Below are positions 1 through 8,282 of a stretch of DNA of 64,000 bases, piece by piece. This DNA comes from Roseibium sp. MMSF_3544 (GTDB lineage Bacteria > Pseudomonadota > Alphaproteobacteria > Rhizobiales > Stappiaceae). The stretch's first letter is position 1; every line of letters begins with the position of its first letter. The notes under the pieces were generated by a model that did no database searches, was not told where the DNA came from, and saw only the letters and a list, made by a program, of their open reading frames with translations. The stretch lies in contig NZ_JASHKA010000003.1 in assembly GCF_030732845.1 (NCBI RefSeq), positions 124,001 to 188,000 on the forward strand. The letters are read 5' to 3'. A program made the translations under genes and the position numbers.

Positions 1-192
1 CCAGCCGTAGTGATGGGTCAGCAGCGCATCCTCCCCCGGAACCCGCAGCGCATGCCACTGGTTGGTGAGATCAGTCAGGCGATACTTCACCAGCGCGTTG
101 TAAATGGCGGCCAGTTCCTGCCTGGCATCCCACTCCTTGTCTGTGCAATTGGCCGGACGTTTTGCCGTCGGCGTCGGGGTCATGATGTTCAT
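1..192 (-). CDS. Class II aldolase/adducin family protein, N-terminal part only
   Basis: The first 64 codons of a minus-strand gene that runs off the left edge. The translation has the opening of the class II aldolase/adducin fold: a helix reading ELAAIYNALVKYRLTD, then the RVPGED turn and LLTHHYGW, which match the family's 'RLVAHYGMTDLI...ARVPG...FLINPYG' pattern. The family uses a Zn site built from later histidines that lie outside the window, so the substrate cannot be inferred. The start is set at 192 because an AAGGAGGAG Shine-Dalgarno lies 7 bases upstream; a second in-frame ATG at 183 is too far from it. It is divergent from the GlxA-type regulator at 288, which may control it. Confidence 0.75.
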   Translation of the reverse strand, partial: MNIMTPTPTAKRPANCTDKEWDARQELAAIYNALVKYRLTDLTNQWHALRVPGEDALLTHHYGW

Positions 193-287
193 GGGCAGGC
201 TCCTCCTTGCTTCCTGCCGATAGGCTGAACCGGATGGCCGCTGAATATTTGTCTTGAAATTCCGAATATCATCCACAAACTTCCACA

Positions 288-1238
288 ATGCTCCGCGTCT
301 GCCTCGTTCTCTTTCCGCGCTTTCAGATGCTGGCCTACGTGCTGGCAACAGAAACCATGCGGATTGCCAACAAGCATTGCGGCAAGGAGCTGTTTTCCTG
401 GGAAACCCGGACAGCGACAGCTGATCCAGTTGTTGCCTCCAATGGCGCGCTTGTCGCGCCGGACAAGACCGGCTGGTCCGGCGGTGAAGCCTTCGATCTA
501 GTCCTTTTGTGCGCAGGCTATGAACCGTTTGCGGTCAGGCCTGCCGGCCTTGGTGCGCTGCTGGCACGTGCAGACCGGGCGGGAGCCGTTCTCGGCGGGC
601 TCGACACCGGCACGATGGTGCTGGCAAGGCTCGGATACCTGGCCGGCCACCAGGCTGTGCTGCATCACGAAGCGGAGGCAGGATTCCGTGAAGCCTGGCC
701 GGAGATTGCGGTCAGCGGCGGCATCTACTGCCTTGACGAAAAGCGCCTGACCGCAGCAGGTGGAACGGCGACCGGCGACGCAATTCTTGCGTGGATCGCC
801 CGAACCGTCTCACCCGAACTCGCCGCTGCGACGTCCGAAGACATGGCCCACGGAACGATCCGCGGAGGTGCGGAGCGGCAACGGCGCCAGATGACAGCAG
901 ATCCGGTTCTATTGGAAATGACCGACCTGATGACAGCCCATCTGGCTGAACCGCTTGAGCTTGCCGAAATCGCAAATCGGCTCGGCCTCAGTCCGAAACG
1001 CTTGCGCACCCGTTGTGTCAAAGGTCTCGGGCAAGTGCCGTCGCAGGTCTATCTGCGCCTTCGGCTTGACCATGCGCTTGACCTCCTGCGCAACACGGAA
1101 ATCCCGGTGACGGACATTGCAATTGCGACCGGCTTCGGTTCCCTTGCCGGGTTTTCCAGAACCTTCAAGGCAACCTATCGGGCGACCCCGAGGAGCTTCC
1201 GCGCAGGTGCGGCCAAGGCCGGAAGCTCCGTCCCCTGA
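288..1238 (+). CDS. GlxA-family transcriptional regulator (DJ-1/PfpI domain plus AraC HTH)
   Basis: 316 residues, the usual size for this family. Residues 1-165 form a DJ-1/PfpI-like flavodoxin fold (LRVCLVLFPRFQMLAYVLATE; LLCAGYEP; GGLDTGTMVLARLGYLAG). The nucleophile-elbow position carries no Cys, so it is probably a ligand-sensing and not a hydrolytic domain. Residues about 225-310 are an AraC/XylS double helix-turn-helix (LGLSPKRLRTRC; VTDIAIATGFGSLAGFSRTFK). Such proteins activate amine or amino-acid catabolic genes. It is divergent from the class II aldolase gene, a likely target. No clear Shine-Dalgarno precedes the ATG. The gene ends just before an AGGGTCCGTACCCT palindrome shared with the LysR gene that converges on it. 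Confidence 0.85.
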   Translation: MLRVCLVLFPRFQMLAYVLATETMRIANKHCGKELFSWETRTATADPVVASNGALVAPDKTGWSGGEAFDLVLLCAGYEPFAVRPAGLGALLARADRAGAVLGGLDTGTMVLARLGYLAGHQAVLHHEAEAGFREAWPEIAVSGGIYCLDEKRLTAAGGTATGDAILAWIARTVSPELAAATSEDMAHGTIRGGAERQRRQMTADPVLLEMTDLMTAHLAEPLELAEIANRLGLSPKRLRTRCVKGLGQVPSQVYLRLRLDHALDLLRNTEIPVTDIAIATGFGSLAGFSRTFKATYRATPRSFRAGAAKAGSSVP

Positions 1239-1241
1239 CCC

Positions 1242-1255
1242 AGGGTCCGTACCCT
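1242..1255. repeat. Solo 14 bp motif matching the ends of the MITE at 16.1-16.4 kb
   Basis: The sequence AGGGTCCGTACCCT has 5 bp arms. It sits between the convergent GlxA and LysR genes, and together with the next two bases supplies the TAG stop of the LysR gene. Read on the minus strand (CTAGGGTACGGACCCT) it matches the right end of the MITE for its first 13 bases. An exact reverse-complement copy lies at 15758-15771. It could be an excision scar or a weak bidirectional terminator. Confidence 0.5.
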
Positions 1256-2153
1256 AGACCGATTTGGTCAGCGCCCCGACCTCACCGCGGAACCACATAT
1301 GGGCGGGGTCGTTCTGCCGGCGCGGATGCCAGAGCATGGTGACATCGAACCCAGGGACGTTCAGCGGTGGCCTGTGAGAGACGACAATGTCCTTGTAGCG
1401 TTCAGCAAGCCTTCGGGGAATGAGGCAAAACGCGTCCGATTGCGCCACCAGCGCAGGAGCCAGGAGAAAGCTCGGCAGCGAAACAGAAACCTGCCGCTTC
1501 AATCCATGCCTGGCGAGTGCCTTGTCGGCCGCGCCGACAAACCCGCCGCCCTCCGGCGAGACCAAAACGTGCCTTGCCGCGCAAAAGGCCTCCAGAGTCA
1601 GCTCCTCACCGCTCAACGGATGATCACGGCGCATGATGACGCAAAATTGCTCGGCAAGGGCGGTCCGCGACATGGCATCGGGCAAGCTCATGCCGGTAGC
1701 AAGCGCGAGATCCACCGTATCGTTTTCAAGCAACATCCAGAGGGTTTTGGGCTCGAAAGCCAGGAAAGCCAGACGGGCGTTGGGCGCGAGGCGTCTCATT
1801 CGCTCTTCAAGTTTCGGTCCAAGCAATGCGTGCACATAGTCCGTGCCAACGAGCCTGAAGGTGTTGCGGGCGGTTGCCGGATCAAACGCATTGTTCTCGC
1901 GCACGAGCGCATCGAGATCCTGAAGGTTCCGGCGCAGATCCGTCTGCAGGCGCCGGGCACGGCTTGTGGCAACCAGACGGCGTCCGGACGGTGTCAGCAG
2001 CGGATCGTTGAAGAGTTGCCGCAACCTTTTAAGCTGCGCCGACATGGCCGGCTGGCTGATTCCGAGCTGAGCGGCGGCGGCCGAGACGCTCTCATGCTCC
2101 AGCAACGCGTCCAGCGCCATCAGCAGCCCGATGTCACCTTGCTTTATATCCAT
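1254..2153 (-). CDS. LysR-family transcriptional regulator
   Basis: 299 residues. The N-terminal winged HTH (residues 5-65) is clear: LLEHESVSAAAAQLGISQ then PAMSAQLKRLRQLFNDPLL. The remainder is a periplasmic-binding-protein-like effector domain of the NodD/PnbR subgroup type. The gene is divergent from the NADP-reductase-like gene at 2242 with an 88 bp spacer, the classic arrangement in which a LysR protein controls the neighbour. The effector cannot be deduced. The TAG stop lies inside the AGGGTCCGTACCCT palindrome. Confidence 0.88.
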   Translation of the reverse strand: MDIKQGDIGLLMALDALLEHESVSAAAAQLGISQPAMSAQLKRLRQLFNDPLLTPSGRRLVATSRARRLQTDLRRNLQDLDALVRENNAFDPATARNTFRLVGTDYVHALLGPKLEERMRRLAPNARLAFLAFEPKTLWMLLENDTVDLALATGMSLPDAMSRTALAEQFCVIMRRDHPLSGEELTLEAFCAARHVLVSPEGGGFVGAADKALARHGLKRQVSVSLPSFLLAPALVAQSDAFCLIPRRLAERYKDIVVSHRPPLNVPGFDVTMLWHPRRQNDPAHMWFRGEVGALTKSV

Positions 2154-2170
2154 TCAAATTATACCTGACA

Positions 2171-2196
2171 TACAAAATCGAAATTTCAATTATGGA
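2171..2196. promoter_or_regulatory. Possible LysR binding region between divergent genes
   Basis: An AT-rich stretch in a GC-rich spacer contains the perfect 8 bp palindrome GAAATTTC (2180-2187) and overlapping T-N11-A arrangements of the kind LysR proteins bind. It lies between the LysR start (2153) and the reductase start (2242). Only the AT-richness and the palindrome are seen; the regulator assignment is inferred from position. Confidence 0.35.
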
Positions 2197-2241
2197 TAGC
2201 CAACGTCCAAATACAAGCCATCACCAACGAAGGAGATGGTC

Positions 2242-2886
2242 ATGAAAATTGGCATTATTGGATCAGGCGGCATGGCGAAAGCGCTGGCCGGCAAATGGAG
2301 TTCCACACATGAGGTCATGCTGTCGGGACGGGACGTCACCAAGGCTTCCAGCATTGCAGCTGAGATCGGCGCGACCGCCGGCACCGCATCGGCAGCTGCC
2401 ACCTTCGGTGACGTGATCGTACTTGCCACCCGATGGGAAGATGTCTTCAGCGGGATTGAAAGCGCGGGCGGCCCGGACGCGTTCGCCGGTAAGGTCGTCA
2501 TCGACATCAACAATCCCGTCAGCATCGAGACCTTTCTGACGACGCGCGACGATGGCCGGTCGCTCACACAGGCCATTTCGGATCACCTGCCGGGCGCGCA
2601 TGTCGGCAAAGCCTTCAACATGGCGCAGGTTGCCGTTTGGGAGGACGAGAACATGACCTACGACGGACGCCAGATGGTCACGCTTTATACTGCAGACAAC
2701 GCGGCGAACGATACGATCGTGCAATTGATCAAGGATGTCGGCGCTGAACCTTTGCGGCTCGGAGGCAACGAACATGCCTATCAGCTGGAAGCCGCTGCTG
2801 CGATTGTCATCAAGTTCCTGTTCGCGGGCCGGGACCCGCACACGATCTTCAACTTCATCCAGCCCGAGGTGAAAGCCGTCCGCTGA
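2242..2886 (+). CDS. NADPH-dependent F420 reductase-like oxidoreductase (COG2085)
   Basis: 214 residues with a Rossmann nucleotide-binding start KIGIIGSGGMAKALAGKW (GxGxxA type), followed by SGRD at the end of beta-2, which suits the NADP 2'-phosphate. Further matches to COG2085 are VIVLATRWEDV, KVVIDINNPV and GKAFNMAQ. Family members reduce F420 with NADPH or have unknown substrates in organisms lacking F420, which is probably the case here. The ATG at 2242 is preferred over 2236 because AAGGAG directly abuts the first ATG but lies 6 bases from the second. Divergent LysR gene upstream. Confidence 0.8.
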   Translation: MKIGIIGSGGMAKALAGKWSSTHEVMLSGRDVTKASSIAAEIGATAGTASAAATFGDVIVLATRWEDVFSGIESAGGPDAFAGKVVIDINNPVSIETFLTTRDDGRSLTQAISDHLPGAHVGKAFNMAQVAVWEDENMTYDGRQMVTLYTADNAANDTIVQLIKDVGAEPLRLGGNEHAYQLEAAAAIVIKFLFAGRDPHTIFNFIQPEVKAVR

Positions 2887-2915
2887 AGCGGCTCAGAGAA
2901 GGGTCTGGCAAGAGC

Positions 2916-3944
2916 CTAGTCGGTTGCCGGCGGATCCGTTTGTCCGATGCGGGAGCGAAGATGCCTGCTCCAGGCATTGGCGTCTTCAAACTCCCAAGGG
3001 GCGCGCACGCCGGGACCTAGTTTCTGGCGCTCAATGAGTGCCTCTTCGCTTATGCCGCTTTCGATGATGCCCAGGTCCTGGAACAAGCCCACCGACGCCC
3101 CCGGGACCCAGCGGCGCAGGTCATACCAGGGCACTGTTTCCTGGAGCCTCGGGCTCAGATTGACAAGCGTTGTGAAACAGCTTTCGGCGACCGTTGAATA
3201 AAACTGTGGCGTATCGTGCAAGTCCGCGACGAACTCAAGAAGTCGCCTGAGATAGGCCCGGATCTCGGCATCCGAGCCCTGGATGTCGAAGAAATAAAGC
3301 TCATTGGGCGGAATATGGGCGAGGCGCTTCCAGAGCAGGTCCCGCTCGGTCCCGAGGACCGGGTAAAGCTGATCATGACGGAAGAAACCTGCCAGGGCGT
3401 CGAACTTCTCCCAGCTTGTGCGCCGAGCCTCGAAGGAAACGGCAAGATGGTCTCCATTCGCAAAGGCGAAGGTCATCATCACGTGGACGGTCGCCAGTGA
3501 ATTGCCGAAGGGTTGATAGACGAGCTGGGCGCCCGTCAACGCGTCCAGGTCAAACGAGTGCGTTGTCCATCTGGGCTGCGCAGGTGCTCCGACCGGGTGA
3601 ACCGCATCCCGGTAATTGACTATCTCGACAGTGTTGCCGGAGAACCTGGCATTGAGGATGCGTTCGTGAAGCGGCACGAATGCCTGTGGCAGAACTTCCT
3701 TTTGGGAATAGGCGAAAAAGAACACCCCGATCGCGACAAGTGCAGCCAAACGCCGGAGCCATAGTCCTTGTCCCGGGAAAAACCATAAAGCGGCCAGCAC
3801 CGGAACGATCCCGACCGCAAGTCCCGACCGCATCCAGTCCGGCCAACCCAACCAGTAGTAACTGGCCGCGGCCATGAAGACCGAGACCAGAACCAGCAGC
3901 CCCCCTGCCAAAACGCCGACACCAGTCAGAAGGAAACGTCTCAT
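2916..3944 (-). CDS. DUF4105 (Lnb-like) membrane-anchored protein
   Basis: 342 residues. Three hydrophobic helices occupy roughly residues 5-30, 40-57 and 64-80, followed by a large soluble domain predicted to be periplasmic. The soluble part matches DUF4105, the domain of the lipoprotein N-acyltransferase Lnb: YFFDIQGSDAEIRAYLR, then a conserved Cys at residue 256 in ESCFTTLVNL, the likely thiol nucleophile. Whether it acylates lipoproteins in this organism, which as a proteobacterium should already have Lnt, is unknown. It lies alone between two divergently or convergently oriented neighbours. Confidence 0.7.
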   Translation of the reverse strand: MRRFLLTGVGVLAGGLLVLVSVFMAAASYYWLGWPDWMRSGLAVGIVPVLAALWFFPGQGLWLRRLAALVAIGVFFFAYSQKEVLPQAFVPLHERILNARFSGNTVEIVNYRDAVHPVGAPAQPRWTTHSFDLDALTGAQLVYQPFGNSLATVHVMMTFAFANGDHLAVSFEARRTSWEKFDALAGFFRHDQLYPVLGTERDLLWKRLAHIPPNELYFFDIQGSDAEIRAYLRRLLEFVADLHDTPQFYSTVAESCFTTLVNLSPRLQETVPWYDLRRWVPGASVGLFQDLGIIESGISEEALIERQKLGPGVRAPWEFEDANAWSRHLRSRIGQTDPPATD

Positions 3945-4014
3945 GCGCGCGGTTTCTCTTTCAGGTATGACTCATGCCATACCGGAAACATAGGGGTCAT
4001 GCCAGACGTGGTGG

Positions 4015-4494
4015 TCAGATGGATACGGCCGCCCCGACCGCCAGCGACGCCATCGCGGCTGCACTCAAAGGTACGCGCAATTTTGGATACCAGGCAGGCG
4101 CCTCGTCACGCGTTGTGGCTTGGAGATCAAGGTACAAAACGAGCGCGAACGCCGCCGCCATGACAAGCAGTCCGTAAAATGGCGGCAGGAACAAGGCTCC
4201 CCAACCGATGAGGGACGGAACCACGCTGAGACACAGACGTTGAGCAAAGGCGTTTGTTTGCACACCGGCACTGATCGCCAGTCCCCATTGAATGCCACCG
4301 AGAAAAGAGAGAATAACCGCGCCATAAAAAGCAAGCGCCCTCGTCGCCAGATCGGTCCATTCCTGAGGCGCGAATACGGCTGCCAGAGCGCAAAATGCAA
4401 AGGGGATAGCGCCGGTTCCGCCGAGCCAGAGAGCGGGCGCTGGTACGGTGCTGAACCCTTCGGGCTCGGTGTCGATTGAACCAATCTTTGTCAT
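4015..4494 (-). CDS. DUF3429 family inner-membrane protein
   Basis: 159 residues from the ATG at 4494 (MTKIGSID); an upstream in-frame ATG at 4551 would add 19 residues of low-hydrophobicity sequence and seems less likely. The protein is mostly membrane: about five helices, including WLGGTGAIPFAFCALAAVFA, LAFYGAVILSFLGGIQWGLA (the most conserved DUF3429 stretch) and PFYGLLVMAAAFALVLYLDL. The function of the family is not known. It is downstream of the DUF4174 gene on the same strand, with about 90 bp between them. Confidence 0.75.
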   Translation of the reverse strand: MTKIGSIDTEPEGFSTVPAPALWLGGTGAIPFAFCALAAVFAPQEWTDLATRALAFYGAVILSFLGGIQWGLAISAGVQTNAFAQRLCLSVVPSLIGWGALFLPPFYGLLVMAAAFALVLYLDLQATTRDEAPAWYPKLRVPLSAAAMASLAVGAAVSI

Positions 4495-4584
4495 CTGCTT
4501 TTCCGTCCGGCGGATCCGAGCTGAACCGTCCGCAATGAAATTCGGGCTCACTTGGCTCGTCGAGCGCGCTCCAAGAAAAGCGCT

Positions 4585-5085
4585 TCAGCCGCCTTGCTTT
4601 TTCATTTCCTGCCGTCGCATCGGCATTGTGTCGATAAGGGCGAAAACCTCGTTGGCAGAGACCGGTTCACGTGAGCGCAGCTTTATGCCGGTATCCTTGC
4701 CGAGCAAAAGCACTTCGAAGCTGTCATCGTCCTTTCGCAGGAACGCCGCCAATTCCGGTCCGGATATCTCGAGTTCCGCACCCAAAACGGTTTTTGCCTT
4801 TCCGCCGACAATTTCGACAACTGCCATGTGGCGTTCGGTCAGGTCTCGTTTGGTGCCCTTCAGCTGCTGGCGCTGTTCTGCAAGGCAGTCATCGCGCCCA
4901 TCGGGCGCAAAAACAACAAGGACCCTGTGTTTCCAGGCCCAGGCCTCCGCAGGGCTTGCCATTGACGATCCAATCCCGCTCATCGAAAACAAGGTCGAGA
5001 GAGATACGATCGCGGCTTTTGTCAGTCTTGATCCGATTTTGAGACCCTCCCGGCAAATCTCATGGCTTACGCAAGGCATGGACAT
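4585..5085 (-). CDS. DUF4174 domain secreted protein
   Basis: 166 residues. Hydrophobic residues about 24-43 ending in MASPAEA look like a signal peptide, although the N-terminus is long; starting at a later codon is possible. The mature part is a single DUF4174 domain with a thioredoxin-like beginning: WKHRVLVVFAP, then D, Q and L spaced as in the family, and later LRKDDDSFEVLLLGKDTGIKLRSREPV. It lacks a CxxC motif, so no redox role is evident. It ends in MKKQGG. It is divergent from the DUF302 gene, and both products look exported, which suggests a shared envelope setting. Confidence 0.7.
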   Translation of the reverse strand: MSMPCVSHEICREGLKIGSRLTKAAIVSLSTLFSMSGIGSSMASPAEAWAWKHRVLVVFAPDGRDDCLAEQRQQLKGTKRDLTERHMAVVEIVGGKAKTVLGAELEISGPELAAFLRKDDDSFEVLLLGKDTGIKLRSREPVSANEVFALIDTMPMRRQEMKKQGG

Positions 5086-5250
5086 CCGGATTTCGGACGG
5101 ACCGGATTTTCCGGATTCTCCCAGTCAATTTGCCGATCTGCCTTGTTTCGCAAAATGGCTGCATTCGGCTCATAAAAGTGTGATTGGCCAGACCGGCAAT
5201 CTACGAATGAAACTGCCTGCCGTAATTGATCCAACCGCCCGGAGGTTCCC

Positions 5251-5715
5251 ATGCTCGATTTCGCTTTCAAAACTTTTGTCGCCACCCTGGCTGTGACCGC
5301 CTGGATGACATCTGCCAAGGCAGACGACTCATCTGGTCTCGTCCACGTGCCGAGCGCTCATTCGGTTGAACAAACCGCTGACAATCTGGTGGCTGCGGTT
5401 GAAAAGGCAGGCGCGAAGGTATTTGCCCGGATCGATCACGCAGCGGGCGGCAAAAGCGTCGGCATGGAAATTCCGGCGAACCAGGTTGTCATCTTCGGCA
5501 ACCCGCAGCTCGGAACACCCGTGATCCGCGATGCACCGGAAGCCGGTCTCGATCTGCCCATACGGGTGGTGGTGATCGAAACTGATGACGGCACGGTCCT
5601 TGTCTACCACGATCCGAAGACGCTCGCGGCCGCACACGGTCTGCCTGCCGATCATCCGAGCATCGGCAAGATGACCGGTGCGCTCAAGAACCTGACATCC
5701 GCCGCAGCAAAATAG
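5251..5715 (+). CDS. DUF302 domain secreted protein
   Basis: 154 residues with an N-terminal signal peptide (hydrophobic residues 5-20, cleavage near AKADDS). The mature domain is DUF302, recognised by HSVEQTADNLVAAVEKAGAK, then VFARIDHAAGG, QVVIFGNPQLGTP and DLPIRVVVIETDDGTV. DUF302 proteins are small alpha/beta proteins of unknown biochemical role, often in the periplasm or fused to redox domains. A GGAGGTTCCC stretch just before the ATG supplies the ribosome binding site. Followed by a GC-rich hairpin at 5743. Confidence 0.82.
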   Translation: MLDFAFKTFVATLAVTAWMTSAKADDSSGLVHVPSAHSVEQTADNLVAAVEKAGAKVFARIDHAAGGKSVGMEIPANQVVIFGNPQLGTPVIRDAPEAGLDLPIRVVVIETDDGTVLVYHDPKTLAAAHGLPADHPSIGKMTGALKNLTSAAAK

Positions 5716-5742
5716 CCCCGCTTGGCGCTTCTTTTGCGCCGT

Positions 5743-5766
5743 GCCGCGGCATTTTATTGCCGCGGC
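5743..5766. terminator. GC-rich hairpin after the DUF302 gene
   Basis: Perfect 9 bp arms GCCGCGGCA and TGCCGCGGC around a 6-base TTTTAT loop, 28 bp after the DUF302 stop. No T-run follows, so it would be a weak or factor-assisted terminator, or an mRNA-stabilising structure. Confidence 0.4.
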
Positions 5767-5852
5767 TCAGTATGCCTGATTTCCATTGCCATGCCGGCCA
5801 GGTTGGTGAACGGTATTGTCACCTGAATTGATGTCTCATTGGAGGATTTCAG

Positions 5853-6215
5853 ATGATCAAGCTGATCATGTGCCTGACCCGGCGTGCGGATTTGAGCCGG
5901 GAACAGTTTCTTGATTACTGGCTGAACCAGCACGGTCCGTTTTTCATGGAAAACGCGTCGAAGATGCGCACCAAACGATACTTGCAGGATCACACTCTGG
6001 ACTCGCCCTTGAATACAATGATGCGGGATTCCCGTGGCATGATGCCGGAGTTCGACGGCGTTGCCGAGGTCTGGTTCGATTCAGAAGAAGATCTCGTGGA
6101 GGCCATGAGTTCAGCGGAAGGGCAGGCGTTCAGCGCCGCCCTTTTGAAAGACGAAGGCAATTTCGTCGACCACTCCCGGTCCAGTGCCTTTCTTGTGCGC
6201 GAGCATGACTTTTAG
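5853..6215 (+). CDS. EthD domain-containing protein
   Basis: 120 residues, a single EthD-type dimeric alpha/beta barrel. The N-terminus IKLIMCLTRRADLSREQFLDYW followed by NQHGP is diagnostic of the family; later EFDGVAEVWFDS also fits. EthD proteins accompany degradation of fuel ethers and other compounds and often act as small monooxygenase-like or isomerase-like partners. Preceded by GGAG 16 bases before the ATG. It stands alone, with a convergent ABM-domain gene of the same fold superfamily 175 bp away. Confidence 0.85.
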   Translation: MIKLIMCLTRRADLSREQFLDYWLNQHGPFFMENASKMRTKRYLQDHTLDSPLNTMMRDSRGMMPEFDGVAEVWFDSEEDLVEAMSSAEGQAFSAALLKDEGNFVDHSRSSAFLVREHDF

Positions 6216-6389
6216 GTCACGCACGAAAATTTAGGATACGCGTCCGCCCCGTTTTCAACCGCGGAGACGACCGGGCGCCACGCCGCGACAGCGAACATTT
6301 CCGAGGCTTTGGCAAGCCGGTGTTTGCGCAGGCTCCTGCCCGAGGTTTCTGCAGGATCGGGGTGACAGGTTTGCTGCCTGGTCTTGTGT

Positions 6390-6716
6390 CTATTCGCTCA
6401 AGACGGGTTCAAATCCCTCGAATTTGGGGTGACCGGCATACATGTGTTTGTTGCCACCCGCATTCTTGTGCGCCTCACGAAAATGCTCGGACCGGGTCCA
6501 GTTTACGAAGTCTTGCTGGCTGTTCCAGATCGTGTGGGTGGCGTAAAGCGTTGTGCCGCTGTCTTCGTCAAAAGCGCCTTTCATCAGATGAAAGGTCTGG
6601 AAGCCGGGAACATCGGACAGCCTGGATTCCCGTTCACGCCACACCGTCTCGAACGCCTCTTCCTGGCCTTTCAAAATGGAAAACCGGTTCATTGCCAGAT
6701 ACATGAGTTGCTCCAT
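6390..6716 (-). CDS. Antibiotic biosynthesis monooxygenase (ABM) domain protein, HmoA/IsdG-like
   Basis: 108 residues, a single ferredoxin-like ABM domain: MNRFSILKGQEEAFETVWRE, then VPGFQTFHLMKG and TIWNSQQDFVNWTRSEHFREAH. The pattern 'xFxExWRxRxSxLxxxPGFxxFxLL' resembles heme-degrading or heme-binding HmoA/HmuQ-type members, with the distal His of SEHFREAHK as a candidate heme ligand. No iron-uptake genes are adjacent, so the heme role is only a suggestion. It could start at the internal Met at residue 6 (6701). Confidence 0.78.
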   Translation of the reverse strand: MEQLMYLAMNRFSILKGQEEAFETVWRERESRLSDVPGFQTFHLMKGAFDEDSGTTLYATHTIWNSQQDFVNWTRSEHFREAHKNAGGNKHMYAGHPKFEGFEPVLSE

Positions 6717-6960
6717 TTGAATGTGTCCCGCCTGTCACGGGGTTGAATTTGGACATAACCTGACCTGACTGTTCATATTTTTCAAGGCCCAAGCACACGC
6801 GATCTGCGTGACCGAAATGATTTGGCAAACCGGGCAATTCCAACGCACGCCGCCTTCCACTTCACGCGACTGTGATCAAGAAAAGTCTCCGAGCGCGAAA
6901 CCGTTTCCCCGACCAGCCGTAAACGTTCGCGATGGGGCGCTGGTAGGGAGCGCAAACAAA

Positions 6961-8214
6961 ATGTCTACGGAGCACGAAACCAACACTATCCTCGATATTG
7001 CAACAACAAACGACAACTTTAATATTCTTGCAGCAGCTCTTTCCGAATTCCCGGATCTCGTTAAGGCTGCCGGCGACAAGACCAAAGAACTTACGGTTTT
7101 CGCACCAACAGACGAGGCTTTTACCAACTTGGCAAAAGCGCTCGGATTTACCGTAAACAACGAAGAAGAGGTTGTGAAAGCGCTCATTGACGCTTCCACG
7201 CTGCTGTCACCTTCCGACGACCCAACTGCCTTTCTCGGCTCTGTCCTGCCCTATCACATCGCGCCAGAAGAGTTGGATGGCGTTGCCGTTGCAGGCGCCA
7301 GCAGCATCAAGACACTGTCCGGTGAGACGATCCACCCGGACAGTTCGAAAGGTCTTTCGCTCGGAGACAAGGACCGTGATTTTGCCGATCCCAACGTTAC
7401 AAATCCGTCTGGGTCCGCGAACGGGATCGAAGCTGATAACGGCATCATTCACGTTATCGACAACGTGCTCCTGCCCTTTGATCTGACATTTGCCAAGGGT
7501 GGTTTCCTGTTTACCGGACGCGGTCCAGACGCGGTGATCGGCTCAGACCATTTCGATTTCATTTCTCTTGGTAGCGGAAATGACATCGCCAACGGCCTTG
7601 GCGGCCATGATGTCATTTTCGGCGGGCGCGGCCATGACCTGATCAAAGGCGGCGACGGCGACGACAATCTTTTCGGCGGGCGCGGAAAGGACACACTGGA
7701 AGGCGGCGGCGGCAATGACAAACTCATTGGCGGACGCGGAATGGATATGCTGGAAGGCGGCGCAGACGACGACTATCTGAACGGTGGGCGCGGAAAAGAC
7801 ACTTTGGAAGGCGAAGAGGGTAACGACTTCCTGGTCGGCGGCCGGTCTGCGGACAGTTTTGTGTTCAATCCGTTTCGCGCCGGTGAAGGCCACGACGTGG
7901 TGGCGGATTTCAATGCGAAGCGAGACAAGCTGGTTTTGGATCTGTCAGACGGCTTGGAGGCGGCCCCGGATCTCCTGGCAGAGATTGCCGCCTTTGGTGA
8001 CCCGGGCCTGCAATTCACCGACCTGCTCGAGTTTGATCTGGACGCGGAAACGGATGGACTTCAGGCTGCGGTGTCGCTGGGAGCTTCGGAGGACGGCGAC
8101 CTTTTGATCACGCATCTCAACGGCACCATCGAGCTTAACGGTATCTCGCCGGACGTCGAACTGGACGCGCTGCTTCCAGCCATCCAATTCGTTCCCGAAG
8201 GGCTCATTGCCTAG
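6961..8214 (+). CDS. Fasciclin-RTX fusion exoprotein
   Basis: 417 residues from the ATG at 6961, which has AGGGAG about 10 bases upstream; a longer reading from 6808 adds 51 non-homologous residues. Residues 8-170 are a fasciclin (FAS1) domain with the family motifs LTVFAPTDEAFTNLAKALG and NGIIHVIDNVLLP. Residues about 205-297 hold some nine RTX Ca-binding nonapeptides of the GGxGxDxLxGG kind (GGHDVIFGG, GGRGKDTLEGG and so on). The C-terminal 120 residues resemble the cap and secretion signal of type I secretion substrates. There is no N-terminal signal peptide, as expected for T1SS. No T1SS genes are in the window. FAS1 domains mediate adhesion, so a biofilm role is plausible. Confidence 0.88.
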   Translation: MSTEHETNTILDIATTNDNFNILAAALSEFPDLVKAAGDKTKELTVFAPTDEAFTNLAKALGFTVNNEEEVVKALIDASTLLSPSDDPTAFLGSVLPYHIAPEELDGVAVAGASSIKTLSGETIHPDSSKGLSLGDKDRDFADPNVTNPSGSANGIEADNGIIHVIDNVLLPFDLTFAKGGFLFTGRGPDAVIGSDHFDFISLGSGNDIANGLGGHDVIFGGRGHDLIKGGDGDDNLFGGRGKDTLEGGGGNDKLIGGRGMDMLEGGADDDYLNGGRGKDTLEGEEGNDFLVGGRSADSFVFNPFRAGEGHDVVADFNAKRDKLVLDLSDGLEAAPDLLAEIAAFGDPGLQFTDLLEFDLDAETDGLQAAVSLGASEDGDLLITHLNGTIELNGISPDVELDALLPAIQFVPEGLIA

Positions 8215-8230
8215 CGGTGCCAGCGCAAGA

Positions 8231-8263
8231 AGGCGCCGGATATTCATCTGGCGCCTCCTCTTT
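8231..8263 (+). terminator. Rho-independent terminator of the fasciclin-RTX gene
   Basis: An 11 bp stem (AGGCGCCGGAT / ATCTGGCGCCT, one G-T pair) with a 4-base loop, starting 17 bp after the stop and followed by CCTCTTTGTT. It also lies just past the 3' end of the convergent AraC gene. Confidence 0.6.
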
Positions 8264-8282
8264 GTTATCGAACCAGTCTCAG

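Noticed and set aside
7593-7860. Repeats at 7.6-7.9 kb as a CRISPR-like or tandem DNA array
   Set aside because: They are the codons of the RTX nonapeptides; the DNA repeats are degenerate and in frame.
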